A stretch of DNA of 64,000 bases from positions 91,670 to 155,669 of the forward strand of contig NZ_VCIX01000066.1 of NCBI RefSeq assembly GCF_006345825.1, given 5' to 3'. The notes beneath the pieces are model-generated. The model did not search any database and was not told where the DNA came from. It saw nothing but the letters and a program-made list of their open reading frames with translations. The DNA is from Paenibacillus paridis (GTDB lineage Bacteria > Bacillota > Bacilli > Paenibacillales > Paenibacillaceae). Each line of letters begins with the position of its first letter. Position 1 is the stretch's first letter. A program made the position numbers and the translations under genes. This document shows positions 1-9,204 of the stretch, piece after piece.

Positions 1-155
1 CGATTGCAGGTCGCTACTATGACACATTCCATTATGCTTTGTGTCTGAATGAGCTGTGTTAATGCCTCCGGCAAATCCCTTTCCGCGAACGCAAACTGTT
101 CTCTTACTTCTACGGGAGCCGTTCGGTAGTTCAGTCCTACTGCGATAATGTGCAT
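1..155 (-). CDS. hemA: Glutamyl-tRNA reductase, N-terminal part (cut by window edge)
   Basis: Only the first 51 codons are present. They begin MHIIAVGLNYRTAPVEVRE and reach the ATCN motif that carries the catalytic cysteine, Cys50, of glutamyl-tRNA reductase. The enzyme reduces glutamyl-tRNA(Glu) to glutamate-1-semialdehyde, the first committed step of C5 haem synthesis, in the cytoplasm. The ATG at 153-155 is preceded by an AAGGAGG site about 13 bases upstream. In Bacillus hemA lies just downstream of ysxC and heads the hem operon. Here speD and two other genes lie between ysxC and hemA. The rest of the gene is to the left of the window. Confidence 0.93.
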   Translation of the reverse strand, partial: MHIIAVGLNYRTAPVEVREQFAFAERDLPEALTQLIQTQSIMECVIVATCN

Positions 156-295
156 GCGCGGTCACCTGCCTCCTTCTCTAGTGCGTATTAGCCATTGATG
201 TCAACGATTATTATAGCATAGTTCGACATTCAGATAATGTTCATTTATGAATAATATTTGAAAAGTACAGACTCATTATTCCCTTTTCATGCAAA

Positions 296-328
296 GAAAT
301 AACCATGGATGAAATCCATGGTTATTTC
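296..328 (-). terminator. Stem-loop, probable terminator of speD
   Basis: A perfect 15-bp inverted repeat (296-310 and 314-328) with a 3-base loop lies 27 bases beyond the speD stop codon. The T-run on the minus strand after the stem is short, so termination efficiency is uncertain. Confidence 0.6.
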
Positions 329-354
329 GCTATGATCGATAAGTTTTAAAGCTC

Positions 355-753
355 TTAGACGAGCTCAGTTTGTTTCATTTTTGGCTCTTCCACTTGCAGT
401 TCGCCCATACCGCGTACAAGCTTCTTCGCATAAGTCGCTTTTGGCTTCAGTACAGCAAGCATGTAATCAATCGCAAGCTGAGGATCTACAGTTTCACCGC
501 AGGTATAACAGTCCAGCGCGGCAAAGCCTCTCTCAGGATACGTATGAATCGAGAGGTGACTCTCCGACAGCAGCACGAGCACAGTTGCGCCTTGAGGATC
601 AAATTGTTTCGCTTGAACGGACAATACAGTAGCACCGCATGCTTCGGCAGCCTCTACCATATGTGATTGCAAAAATTCAGCGCTGTTCAATAAGTCAAAA
701 TCTACACCCCAAGTATCAACAGCAACGTGTCTTCCGAAAGTTGAGTATTCCAT
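355..753 (-). CDS. speD: S-adenosylmethionine decarboxylase proenzyme
   Basis: This 132-residue protein is the prokaryotic class of S-adenosylmethionine decarboxylase, which makes decarboxylated SAM, the aminopropyl donor for spermidine synthesis. The sequence SESHLSIHTYPE holds the self-cleavage site: Glu64-Ser65, where Ser65 becomes the pyruvoyl cofactor of the alpha chain. His70 and Cys85 match the family's processing and catalytic residues. The length is normal for the family. The ATG is preceded by GAAGGGGG. No spermidine synthase gene is nearby, and the gene is probably a single transcription unit ending at the stem-loop at 296-328. Confidence 0.95.
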   Translation of the reverse strand: MEYSTFGRHVAVDTWGVDFDLLNSAEFLQSHMVEAAEACGATVLSVQAKQFDPQGATVLVLLSESHLSIHTYPERGFAALDCYTCGETVDPQLAIDYMLAVLKPKATYAKKLVRGMGELQVEEPKMKQTELV

Positions 754-1034
754 CTTCCGGTTCCCCCTTCCTAGGAATAAAATGTTTGAAAAATTTCATC
801 CGCTAGGACCTACGTCATTCACTTCTCGAGGGATTAATCTCTCGCAACATAACTATGTCCTGAGTGAATCCTGGTTCCTATTATTATCATCAACAATGTT
901 TTCAACGAGAATAAAAATAACATCTATCCGAGATAATTGCAATAGTTTTTTTCAAAAAAGATAAATCTGCTGCTGCATCTCAGCCCCGTTTTCAATGTAT
1001 GACGTGCAAGCTTATCCCGTAACGGTCGGCATGC

Positions 1035-1709
1035 TTACCCTGCCATATTATTTTTGGCATCGTCCGGACTGTATACAGAAATATGATCAACCTTCTGTGT
1101 TGACTCCGAAATAACGAATTTCAGCTCAAATTGCTTATTCACTTTGTACGTATAGATACGATCGGTGCCATTGACGGTTTTCTCATCCGCAGATCCAAGA
1201 GCAATTTCCAAATCCTTAAGCGTGATCGCATTCAGCTTGTCGGAATAGGACCTGACGTCAAAAACACGCATTCCTTTGTTATAGCCGAAAGTGATTCCTT
1301 TTTTATCGTAGGTCGCATAAATGCCATTGCCTGCGGACTCGTTCGTATCCGCCTTGCCCCAGCTTTTTTCAATCTCATCATACATGGAATCATGGGCGGC
1401 GTATTCGCTTCCCAAAACCTTGCCTTCCTTCGCGAGCTTATAAATGGATCCAATCAATTGACCTGCCTCAGCGCTGCCTTCTTCGCCCCCATTGCCGCTC
1501 TCTGGCGCGCTGCTTGGCTTGTCCGTCGGCTCGGGCGCTATAGTCGGCTCTGTACTCGGTGACGCGCTTGGCTGCAGCGTAGGCGCCTCCGACGACGGAG
1601 GGGCAGTCGTATCCGCATTGGCATCATTGTTGCTGCATGCGGTCAAGGATAGGGCAATCGCAAATGTTATGCCTATCGCAAATTGTTTAAAGCGTTTAGT
1701 CTGGTCCAT
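1035..1709 (-). CDS. YjgB-like lipoprotein (DUF4309)
   Basis: The product is a 224-residue predicted lipoprotein. It has a basic N-terminus, a hydrophobic stretch and a lipobox ending LTAC with the lipidated Cys at residue 25. A Ser/Thr/Pro/Glu-rich linker (about 27-75) follows, then a globular domain. The domain carries the pattern KAWGK-like/YATYDKK/FGYNKGMRVFDVRS typical of the YjgB/DUF4309 family, whose function is not known to me. The ATG at 1709 has GAAGGAG nine bases upstream. A TTG at 1718 is in frame but sits directly on the ribosome binding site, so it is rejected. The protein should sit on the outer face of the membrane. Confidence 0.8.
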   Translation of the reverse strand: MDQTKRFKQFAIGITFAIALSLTACSNNDANADTTAPPSSEAPTLQPSASPSTEPTIAPEPTDKPSSAPESGNGGEEGSAEAGQLIGSIYKLAKEGKVLGSEYAAHDSMYDEIEKSWGKADTNESAGNGIYATYDKKGITFGYNKGMRVFDVRSYSDKLNAITLKDLEIALGSADEKTVNGTDRIYTYKVNKQFELKFVISESTQKVDHISVYSPDDAKNNMAG

Positions 1710-1824
1710 CCTGATCAATCTCCTTCTTGTGACTCGTATCCGTGCTGTCTTTTTATTTTATTACCCTTTTATTAACTAAGTTTAAACAAAAAAAGTTGCA
1801 GGCCAGCGCTTCATAAATTTTAGC

Positions 1825-1858
1825 AAAAAAAAAGAGAAGCCGCAGCAGCAGCCTCTCT
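1825..1858 (-). terminator. Rho-independent terminator
   Basis: On the minus strand an 8-bp stem (AGAGAGGC/GCTTCTCT, one G-U pair) is followed by a run of nine T. It lies 23 bases after the stop of the 1881-2471 gene. Confidence 0.8.
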
Positions 1859-1880
1859 TCTTCCGTTTCCCCAATACCGG

Positions 1881-2471
1881 TTATGCTTCCAGTATGAAGA
1901 GCTTGCGAGTCAAATCCGACAAACGCTCGTCAATTTTGCTAATCTCTTCAGCATCCTTCGTCTGGTTGCGAAGATCCAGCAATTCATTGACCGCACTGCC
2001 CAGTAATCCGATCTCACGCTCGATCAGACGGCTGCGGAACACCCGCTCCAATTGACCAAGCGTATCCTTGAATTCGAACACGACACGGTCGCCCGTCTTA
2101 GAGCTTTCAACAATTTGGTGGACGGAACCATTCTTATAATGATAGATCATCGTATAATGACTGTAGATTCGGTTGACGATCGCGTTGCCGCGGAAAGCAG
2201 ATATCGCTTTTCGCATGGCATTGGTCAGCCTCGGTTGCACAAGACGGCAAGTTAGTACGCAGACATAATTGTTTTGTTGACGTTCAAAGGTCAGTCGGAC
2301 TTCTTCCCTCCCTGCCACATCTTCGAGAACGAGCTCCTGATTTCCATTGTCGAGCACAAGCACCTGTAACCGGATTTGCTGCTCTTCAAATAAACGGATA
2401 AACTCAGCCATCTCTTCATTCGTCAATTGCAGTTTGGCATTTACATACTCTGTGGCTAGCCGCTTAGCCAT
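1881..2471 (-). CDS. Unrecognised cytoplasmic protein, 196 residues
   Basis: I do not recognise this protein. It has no signal peptide or membrane segment. It begins MAKRLATEYVNAKLQLTNEEM and is a mix of charged beta-rich sequence (residues about 40-140) and a helical C-terminus (about 145-196) with heptad-like leucines that could form a coiled coil. The ATG at 2471 has GAGGAG at ideal spacing. Upstream in-frame start codons lack a ribosome binding site. It lies 213 bases after ysxC on the same strand, and its own terminator follows at 1825-1858. It is coding by length, by its ribosome binding site and by good terminator placement. Confidence 0.75.
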   Translation of the reverse strand: MAKRLATEYVNAKLQLTNEEMAEFIRLFEEQQIRLQVLVLDNGNQELVLEDVAGREEVRLTFERQQNNYVCVLTCRLVQPRLTNAMRKAISAFRGNAIVNRIYSHYTMIYHYKNGSVHQIVESSKTGDRVVFEFKDTLGQLERVFRSRLIEREIGLLGSAVNELLDLRNQTKDAEEISKIDERLSDLTRKLFILEA

Positions 2472-2684
2472 AAAAATCTCCTCAATTCTTTGAACTTGCA
2501 CGCTTTGGTCTAATCATTTTGGTCTTGTTGCTTAAGTATATTATACGTGATCTCAGCATTTTATTCCTGCCGTCCAGCCCCGATATTCTCGCATATTCCA
2601 CAAAATAACGGAAGAATTCACGAGGAATGCCGACTTTTTCACTGTATCCTCTGCTTTATATAATAACTTGCTGCACTTGCTACC

Positions 2685-3272
2685 TCATGTAGCAATCGCT
2701 TCCGTAATGACTTCCCAAAGCTGCTCTCTTCCAATACCCAATTCCGATGAAAATAAAACAACGGAATCGCTAGGATCTGCTTCAAGCTTTTGTTTGATCA
2801 TTTTAATATGCTTGTCCCATTTCGATTTTGGAATTTTGTCCGCCTTCGTTGCGACGATGCAGGTTGGCACCTCATAATGCTTAAGCCATTTATACATTTG
2901 CTGGTCCAACTGCGACGGCTCATGGCGAATGTCGATGACTAAAAGCTGCAGCTTTAAAGGCTCTCGGTCACGGATATACCGCTCGATCATCTCGCCGAAT
3001 TGCGCCCGCTGCGTCTTCGATACTTTGGCATAGCCATAGCCGGGAAAATCAACCAAATAAATAAGTTCATTGACACGGTAATAGTTTAGCTGCTGCGTCT
3101 TGCCTGGCTGCGAGCTTGTTCTTGCCAAGTTTTTGCGCAAAATCAATTTGTTAATCAATGAAGATTTTCCGACATTCGAACGCCCTGCCAGAGCGATCTC
3201 TGGCAAGGCGTCCTCCGGGTATTGATGGGGTTTTACTGCACTGATGATAAACTCTGCTTGTGTAATTTTCAT
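2685..3272 (-). CDS. ysxC: Ribosome biogenesis GTPase YsxC/EngB
   Basis: This 195-residue TRAFAC GTPase is needed for late 50S ribosomal subunit assembly in Bacillus. The GTPase motifs appear in order: G1 GRSNVGKSS near residue 30, G3 DFPGYG near 71, and G4 TKAD near 142. Length matches the family. The start ATG overlaps the lonA stop by four bases (ATGA), so the two genes are translationally coupled, the same arrangement as lonA-ysxC in B. subtilis. Confidence 0.96.
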   Translation of the reverse strand: MKITQAEFIISAVKPHQYPEDALPEIALAGRSNVGKSSLINKLILRKNLARTSSQPGKTQQLNYYRVNELIYLVDFPGYGYAKVSKTQRAQFGEMIERYIRDREPLKLQLLVIDIRHEPSQLDQQMYKWLKHYEVPTCIVATKADKIPKSKWDKHIKMIKQKLEADPSDSVVLFSSELGIGREQLWEVITEAIAT

Positions 3273-5638
3273 AAAATCGTTGTACCTGCCTTCTCCTCCG
3301 TTTGAGCCGGAAGCAACGCATGCTGCAGCACTTCATCCATATGACTGACAGGAAAAAATTGCATATCATGTCGTACGCTATCGGGAATATCCCTTAAATC
3401 GCGTTCATTTTCTTTCGGCAACAGTATCGTCCGGATGCCTGCGCGATGAGCGGCTAGCGATTTTTCCTTCAAGCCGCCAATGGGCAGAACACGCCCTCGG
3501 AGTGTTATTTCGCCCGTCATCGCCACTTCTTTATTGACGTAGCGGTTCGTGAGCGCAGAAATAAGCGCTGTTGCAATGGTAATGCCGGCTGATGGTCCAT
3601 CTTTCGGGATGGCACCTTCGGGAATATGAATATGAATATCGTTTTTCTCATGGAAGCCAGGATCTATGCCAAGCTCAACGGCTTTGGAGCGGGTATAGCT
3701 GAATGCGGCCTGAGCCGACTCCTTCATGACATCTCCTAGTTTACCAGTTAACGTTAGCTTTCCGCTACCCGGCATTATCGTGACTTCGATGACGAGCGTA
3801 TCGCCACCCACTTCTGTCCAGGCGAGACCAGTCACAGCGCCGATCTGATTTTCGCTCTCAGCTAGGCCGTAACGGAACTTAGCAGGTCCCAGCCATTCCT
3901 TCAACCGATCGCTTGTGAGATCCAGAGGCTCAACTGCCCCAGCTTCTTCCTTGGAGACAAAATACTTCGCTGCCTTCCGGCAAACCGCCGCAATTTGCTG
4001 CTCCAAATTCCGAACGCCGGACTCCCGCGTGTACTCTCTGATTAGCTGCAGCAGCACTTCATCCGATACGGTGAGATGCTCCTCCGTCAAGCCATGCTCC
4101 TTCTTCTGCTTCGGCAGCAGATACCTCGTGCCGATCTGCAGCTTCTCAAGCTCTGTATATCCTGGGATATACAGCACTTCCATCCGATCAAGAAGCGGAC
4201 GGGGAATATTGTGCATCGCATTCGCCGTTGTTACGAACATCACGTTGGACAAATCGAACGGAACCTCAACAAAGTGGTCGCTGAACGTATTGTTTTGTTC
4301 CGGGTCGAGCACCTCAAGAAGCGCCGAAGCCGGATCTCCCCGGAAGTCCTGAGCCATCTTATCAATTTCATCCAGCAAGAAAACAGGATTCAGCGAGCCT
4401 GCCGTTTTCATGCCTTGAATGATTCTTCCCGGCATAGCGCCTACATAAGTCCGGCGGTGGCCCCGAATTTCCGCTTCGTCGCGCACGCCTCCGAGGGAGA
4501 TACGCACGAACTTGCGGCCGAGCGACTTCGCAATCGAACGGGCCAGTGACGTCTTCCCGACGCCCGGCGGTCCAACGAGGCAAAGAATAGGGCCTTTCAA
4601 TTGCTTGACAAGCTGCTGAACGGCCAAATATTCGAGTACCCGTTCCTTTGGCTTCTCCAAGCCGTAATGATCATCATTTAAAATGGCTTCAGCCTTGCTT
4701 AAGGTTAAGTCGTCATCCGTTGTCTTGTTCCAAGGCAAAGAAAGCAGCCAATCGATATAATTGCGGATGACGCCGCCCTCTGCCGAGGTTGACGGCATCT
4801 TCTCGAGCCGGTCAATTTCCTTCTCGATTTTTTCTTTCACTTGATCAGGCACGCCTGCCTCAGCCAACTGCGAGCGCAGCTCCTCGACTTCGCCGGCGCG
4901 GCCTTCCTTCTCGCCAAGCTCCTTCTGGATCGCTTTCATTTGCTCGCGCAGATAATATTCCTTTTGCGTTTTTTCCATTTGCTTCTTGACGCGCTGGTTT
5001 ATTTTGCGTTCAAGCTCCAGCACTTCGCGCTCGTTGTTCAGAATATCAAGCAATCTCTCTAGCCGCTCGCCGACATCCACCGTTTCAAGAATATCCTGCT
5101 TATCCTTGATTTTAAGCGAAAGATGGCTTGTGATTACATCCGCTAGGCGGCCCGGATCGTCGATATCGGATACCGCCGCGTAGGTTTCGGGCGTGACCTT
5201 CTTCGATAATGAAATGTAATGCTCAAATTGGCTTAGCACAGAGCGCATCAGCGCATCCACTTCCGGATCATCGGTTTCCTGCTCCGGCAATTCTTTGACC
5301 GATACTTCGTAAAACTCGTCATTCGGCAAATAATCTAAAATTTCCGCGCGGCTCACGCCCTCTACCAATACGCGGATCGTGCCGTTCGGCAGCTTCAGCA
5401 TTTGCCTTACCTTTGCAATTGTACCGACTTTATAAATATCTTCCTCCGTCGGCTCCTCAATGTTCACTTCAGACTGTGAACAAAGCAATATCATATGATC
5501 TTCGACCATCGAGCGCTCTAGCGCTCGAACCGATTTGTCCCTACCCACATCAAGGTGGAGCACCATGCTGGGATAAACGAGTAGCCCTCTTAGCGGAAGC
5601 AAGGGCAGCCGACGACCTTTCGATTTATTAGGTCCCAC
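3269..5638 (-). CDS. lonA: ATP-dependent Lon protease (LonA)
   Basis: This 789-residue LonA degrades misfolded and regulatory proteins in the cytoplasm. Domains in order are the Lon N-terminal substrate domain (about 10-205), a coiled-coil helical region (about 210-310), the AAA+ module with Walker [10 protein letters not shown] near residue 355 and Walker B FLLDEIDK, and the C-terminal protease domain. The protease domain has the catalytic Ser in PKDGPSAG near residue 681 and the paired Lys about 43 residues later. The start is GTG at 5638 with GGAGG seven bases upstream. It lies 37 bases after lonB on the same strand and probably shares its transcript. Confidence 0.97.
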   Translation of the reverse strand: MGPNKSKGRRLPLLPLRGLLVYPSMVLHLDVGRDKSVRALERSMVEDHMILLCSQSEVNIEEPTEEDIYKVGTIAKVRQMLKLPNGTIRVLVEGVSRAEILDYLPNDEFYEVSVKELPEQETDDPEVDALMRSVLSQFEHYISLSKKVTPETYAAVSDIDDPGRLADVITSHLSLKIKDKQDILETVDVGERLERLLDILNNEREVLELERKINQRVKKQMEKTQKEYYLREQMKAIQKELGEKEGRAGEVEELRSQLAEAGVPDQVKEKIEKEIDRLEKMPSTSAEGGVIRNYIDWLLSLPWNKTTDDDLTLSKAEAILNDDHYGLEKPKERVLEYLAVQQLVKQLKGPILCLVGPPGVGKTSLARSIAKSLGRKFVRISLGGVRDEAEIRGHRRTYVGAMPGRIIQGMKTAGSLNPVFLLDEIDKMAQDFRGDPASALLEVLDPEQNNTFSDHFVEVPFDLSNVMFVTTANAMHNIPRPLLDRMEVLYIPGYTELEKLQIGTRYLLPKQKKEHGLTEEHLTVSDEVLLQLIREYTRESGVRNLEQQIAAVCRKAAKYFVSKEEAGAVEPLDLTSDRLKEWLGPAKFRYGLAESENQIGAVTGLAWTEVGGDTLVIEVTIMPGSGKLTLTGKLGDVMKESAQAAFSYTRSKAVELGIDPGFHEKNDIHIHIPEGAIPKDGPSAGITIATALISALTNRYVNKEVAMTGEITLRGRVLPIGGLKEKSLAAHRAGIRTILLPKENERDLRDIPDSVRHDMQFFPVSHMDEVLQHALLPAQTEEKAGTTIL

Positions 5639-5675
5639 ACCAGCACCTCCAAATGTTAACGTCTACCCTAGTTTA

Positions 5676-7379
5676 TCATTCTACGGATTCAGCCTGCAAA
5701 TAGGGAACGCCTGAAGCGATAAAAAGATCGGTCCCAAACGGGGCTTCCATGCGTGACGGAGACTGTTCCTCACCTGGAAACACGTATTTGAACACTTCTT
5801 CCACCTTCTCTACAGGAATAACTTTGAGGCCTTCCAAATCAGCGAAGATGGCCTGCCAGTTCTCTCTCGGTATGATGACCGTATTTGCGCCAGCCTGGAA
5901 AGCAGCCTCTACCTTAGCTAATACGCCGCCGACCGGCTTTACGTTCCCATGTATGCCAACCTCGCCGGTCATTGCCAGCTTGTTGTCAATCGGGATGCCT
6001 TTAATTGCCGAAGTAATCGCCGTTGCCATTGCGATGCCGGCAGACGGCCCGTCAATCGGAGTGCCGCCGGGAAAGTTGATATGCAAATCATAATCCTGCG
6101 TATTCAGGCCAACGCGTCTAAGAACGGTCAGCACGTTTTCCACGGAGCCTTTAGCCATGCTTTTTCTTCTAAGCGTGCGCGAGCCCCCTCCTAATTCCTC
6201 CTCGTCGACCACGCCCGTAATCGTGAATTGACCCTTGCCTGTCGCTGCTGGAATCGCGCTAACTTCGATTTCAAGCAGCGTGCCCATATTCGGGCCATAA
6301 ACGGCTAGGCCGTTCACGAAGCCGACCTGCGGCGCATCCGGCACCTTGCGGTCGGGGCGGGGCGGGATTTGGCTGCTGTTGACGACCCATTCAATGTCTC
6401 CAGCACTAATATTGTCACGCTTCTCCGACAAAGCAACGCCTGCGGCGAGCTGGATCACGTTTACCGCTTCGCGCCCGTTTGTTGCATATCGCTTCACGAC
6501 ATCAATCGCCTCGGGGCAAGGGGCAAATCCGATTTTTTTAACTGCGTTTTCCGCTACCAAGCCAATCTCCTCTGCAAGCAGCGGGCGGAAAAACACTTCC
6601 ATGCAGCGCGAACGAATGGCTGGCGGTATTTCCTGCGGCGAACGCGTCGTTGCGCCAACCAAGCGGAAATCGGCAGGCAAGCCATTTTGGAAAATATCAT
6701 GAATATACACCGGAATGTTGGAATCCTCCGAATTGTAATAGGCGCTCTCCAGAAATACCTTGCGGTCTTCCAGCACCTTTAACAATTTATTCATTTGCAC
6801 CGGATGCAATTCACCGATTTCATCGATAAATAAAATTCCGCCATGCGCTTTGGTTACCGCGCCTGGCTTAGGCTGAGGAATGCCAGCTACACCCATTGCG
6901 CCAGCGCCTTGATAAATCGGATCATGCACAGAGCCGATGAGCGGATCGGCGATGCCCCTCTCGTCAAAGCGCGCCGTAGTGGCATCGATCTCCGTAAACT
7001 TGGCCTCCGGCAAAAATGGCGAAGAAGGATTTTTTTTGGCTTCCTCGAGCACCACACGAGCCGCTGCCGTCTTCCCTACGCCCGGCGGACCATAGATAAT
7101 GACATGCTGAGGGTTCGCGCTGCAAAGCGCTGCCTTAAGGGCACGCAAGCCGTCACGCTGCCCTACGATGTCCTGCATCGCTTGCGGCCTTGTTTTCTCC
7201 GCCAGAGGCTTGGTCAGCGATACGCTTCTTAGCTTCCGCAGCTTGTCCATTTCCTTGCGCGATTCGCGGTCCACGGCAGAGCGGTTCGTCTTCTGATTGC
7301 GCAGCAAATTCCAGAAATACAAGCCAATAACAACAGCAAAAAACACTTGAATCAACATTAACACAACACTTAAACTCAT
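5676..7379 (-). CDS. lonB: Membrane-anchored Lon-type protease LonB
   Basis: The 567-residue product has one N-terminal membrane helix (about residues 4-25, VVLMLIQVFFAVVIGLYFW). An AAA+ module follows, with Walker [10 protein letters not shown] near residue 98 and FIDEIGELHP as Walker B. The C-terminal Lon protease domain has its catalytic Ser in PIDGPSAG near 442. In Bacillus LonB is made in the forespore and acts in sporulation. The ATG at 7379 has AAAGGAG about ten bases upstream. The open frame continues to 7481, but that part is read through the duplicated leader and is not thought to be translated. Confidence 0.94.
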   Translation of the reverse strand: MSLSVVLMLIQVFFAVVIGLYFWNLLRNQKTNRSAVDRESRKEMDKLRKLRSVSLTKPLAEKTRPQAMQDIVGQRDGLRALKAALCSANPQHVIIYGPPGVGKTAAARVVLEEAKKNPSSPFLPEAKFTEIDATTARFDERGIADPLIGSVHDPIYQGAGAMGVAGIPQPKPGAVTKAHGGILFIDEIGELHPVQMNKLLKVLEDRKVFLESAYYNSEDSNIPVYIHDIFQNGLPADFRLVGATTRSPQEIPPAIRSRCMEVFFRPLLAEEIGLVAENAVKKIGFAPCPEAIDVVKRYATNGREAVNVIQLAAGVALSEKRDNISAGDIEWVVNSSQIPPRPDRKVPDAPQVGFVNGLAVYGPNMGTLLEIEVSAIPAATGKGQFTITGVVDEEELGGGSRTLRRKSMAKGSVENVLTVLRRVGLNTQDYDLHINFPGGTPIDGPSAGIAMATAITSAIKGIPIDNKLAMTGEVGIHGNVKPVGGVLAKVEAAFQAGANTVIIPRENWQAIFADLEGLKVIPVEKVEEVFKYVFPGEEQSPSRMEAPFGTDLFIASGVPYLQAESVE

Positions 7380-7394
7380 TAGCAACCCGCTCCT

Positions 7395-7610
7395 TTCAAG
7401 CGTAAACGGCCGAAGCCATAATGTTAGCAAGGCTCGTTTCGCGAAGAAATAAAGGCGGCATGGACAAATATTTTCGTCCATTCCTTTATTTCAAGCGTAA
7501 ACGGCCGAAGCCATAATGTTAGCAAGACTCGTTTCGCGAAGAAATAAAGGCGGCATGGACAAATATTTTCGTCCATTCCTTTATTTCAAGCGTAAACGGC
7601 CGAAGCCATA
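7395..7610. repeat. Tandem 95-bp duplication in the lonB leader
   Basis: Two full copies of a 95-bp unit (7395-7489 and 7490-7584) differ at one base (7431 versus 7526). A 26-base third partial copy follows (7585-7610). Each full unit contains a long imperfect hairpin: GAAATAAAGG pairs with CCTTTATTTC, and inside it TGGAC pairs with GTCCA. The array ends just before the lonB ribosome binding site. It fills most of the 346 bases between lonB and the upstream germination operon. The remaining stretch, 7611-7725, shows no gene. Confidence 0.95.
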
Positions 7611-7725
7611 AAGTAGTGAAGCTCGTATATACAAACGATCCGTTATATGCATGCCTAAGTGATAGTATTGCCTCTATAAACTGGTAATAACCGCTTGGAA
7701 TGTTATTTTTCAGAAAGCCCTCCCG

Positions 7726-7968
7726 TCACGTCAGCCAGCTCATGAGGTTCAAAAATTGTTTTAACGGCGCAAGGAGGCCGGACATCATGGACACAGGCGT
7801 GACAGGTGGCCAGCCATAGCTTCCGGAAGCAAATAAGTACACTGCCCATAGCGACATAACAGTATAGATTACGCAGCTCTGATATTGCTTTTTCTTAACC
7901 AGCGGCTTCATCCCAAGCCATAGGGCTGCGACGAGCAGACATGCGATAGCGACGGTTGTCAAATCCAT
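7726..7968 (-). CDS. Small two-helix membrane protein, probable germination receptor D subunit
   Basis: This 80-residue protein has two predicted membrane helices (about 6-22 and 33-50) joined by a short basic loop (KPLVKKKQ) and a Pro/Gly-rich C-terminal segment. It is the last gene of the ger operon, 12 bases after the C-subunit stop, with GGAAGGAGG in front of its ATG. Small proteins of about 75 residues with two membrane helices, called D proteins, are known from ger operons of Bacillus, where they modulate the rate of germination. The assignment rests on size, topology and position, not on sequence similarity I can check. Confidence 0.75.
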   Translation of the reverse strand: MDLTTVAIACLLVAALWLGMKPLVKKKQYQSCVIYTVMSLWAVYLFASGSYGWPPVTPVSMMSGLLAPLKQFLNLMSWLT

Positions 7969-7980
7969 AGCCTCCTTCCG

Positions 7981-9204
7981 TTACTTGCCTTCCCGCAGCT
8001 GATTGACATTGAGCGGTTGGTTGCTTAGGCCCACATTGGTTATCGTAATATCCGCAGAGACCTCCAGTTTAATTTCGGAAAATACGGCATCCCAATCCTT
8101 CTTCCACGTACGCCACTCTTTGCGGTATTTCCGATGAGCCATATCCGCAAAGCCTACGGCATCCGTTTGAAGCTTCTGAATCGCCTTCCAGCCTGAATCG
8201 GCATAGCGCAAAATTTCCTGTTCGATTGCCTTCTCCATTTGCGCAATAACCTCCGGTTTATAAAAATCAACGGAAGCGCAATCGGATTGCGTGAGCACAG
8301 CGCTGCCTTTGATATGCACTTTTACATTCATATGCCCGTCTTTTAGCGATGGTTTTTGCTCGGTATTAGAAGGTCCTACGACGACGGTCAAATTATTGGC
8401 TTGATCGCCGGGACAAGCCAACGTCAGCACCGTATTTTTCACGTCATTTCGGATAAAGGCAACGCCTAGCGCCTCCTTTCGGGACAACCAGCCTACCATT
8501 CTGTCCTTCTTGAGCACGGCAACTCTGCCCAGCTTTATTTTCGCCGGCAAGGTTGTGCTCTCGAATACTTTCAAGGAGGAAGCATCCGACTTTCCCGAAA
8601 CATAAACTTCCGGCAGCAGCGCGCTTGCGGAATCGCTAGCCAAATTCATAGCCAGTTGATACATCTTCACCTCGGGAAGCACGGAGGTATGCTTGGCTTC
8701 CAAAATATTGATTTCCCTTATGCCGTCGCCTGAAATTTTCTGGATTTGCATCATTTGCTCCAATATCTTTCGTGAGCTGCCTGGCGTAACGAGCACATCT
8801 ACCGTTTCACGGGCATCCGTATTGCGCAAATAAACATCCAGCATCGGATTTAGTCCGCGTCTTGCCGTCTCTTCGCTAACGATGAGGACACGGTTATGGG
8901 CAAAATAAAGCTTGCGCGGGCTCTCGAAAAAACTTTTAGAATTGGCTTCCCTAATCGTTTTTCCAACCGTTGAGTAGACGTTGACTGGCGCGCCTGCCCC
9001 TCCGCCGGTTATCCCGATTCCCGAAGAAATGGAAGAAGGGATCACAACCTGGAAGGAGACGACCCAATCCTCCCCCTTCCGGTCAATCGAAGTGGCAGAG
9101 GTGATAGCCAGCTCATTAAGCTCAATCCTGTTCCAACAGCCCGAAAGCAGCACCGTGCAAAGAAAAAAAAGAATCCCCATAGCCAATATACGAGGATTTC
9201 TCAT
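7981..9204 (-). CDS. Germination receptor C subunit, Ger(x)C-family lipoprotein
   Basis: This 407-residue lipoprotein has a signal peptide with lipobox LSGC (Cys23), followed by the family hallmark WNRIELNELAITSATSIDR. It belongs to the GerAC/GerKC family, the lipid-anchored subunit of nutrient receptors in the spore inner membrane. Length is normal. The ATG overlaps the stop of the preceding permease by four bases. Which germinant the receptor senses cannot be read from the sequence. Confidence 0.93.
   Translation of the reverse strand: MRNPRILAMGILFFLCTVLLSGCWNRIELNELAITSATSIDRKGEDWVVSFQVVIPSSISSGIGITGGGAGAPVNVYSTVGKTIREANSKSFFESPRKLYFAHNRVLIVSEETARRGLNPMLDVYLRNTDARETVDVLVTPGSSRKILEQMMQIQKISGDGIREINILEAKHTSVLPEVKMYQLAMNLASDSASALLPEVYVSGKSDASSLKVFESTTLPAKIKLGRVAVLKKDRMVGWLSRKEALGVAFIRNDVKNTVLTLACPGDQANNLTVVVGPSNTEQKPSLKDGHMNVKVHIKGSAVLTQSDCASVDFYKPEVIAQMEKAIEQEILRYADSGWKAIQKLQTDAVGFADMAHRKYRKEWRTWKKDWDAVFSEIKLEVSADITITNVGLSNQPLNVNQLREGK

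Noticed and set aside
7380..7481. 34-residue N-terminal extension of LonB
   Set aside because: It is translated through the 95-bp duplication, has no ribosome binding site, and would put a cysteine-rich segment before the membrane anchor.
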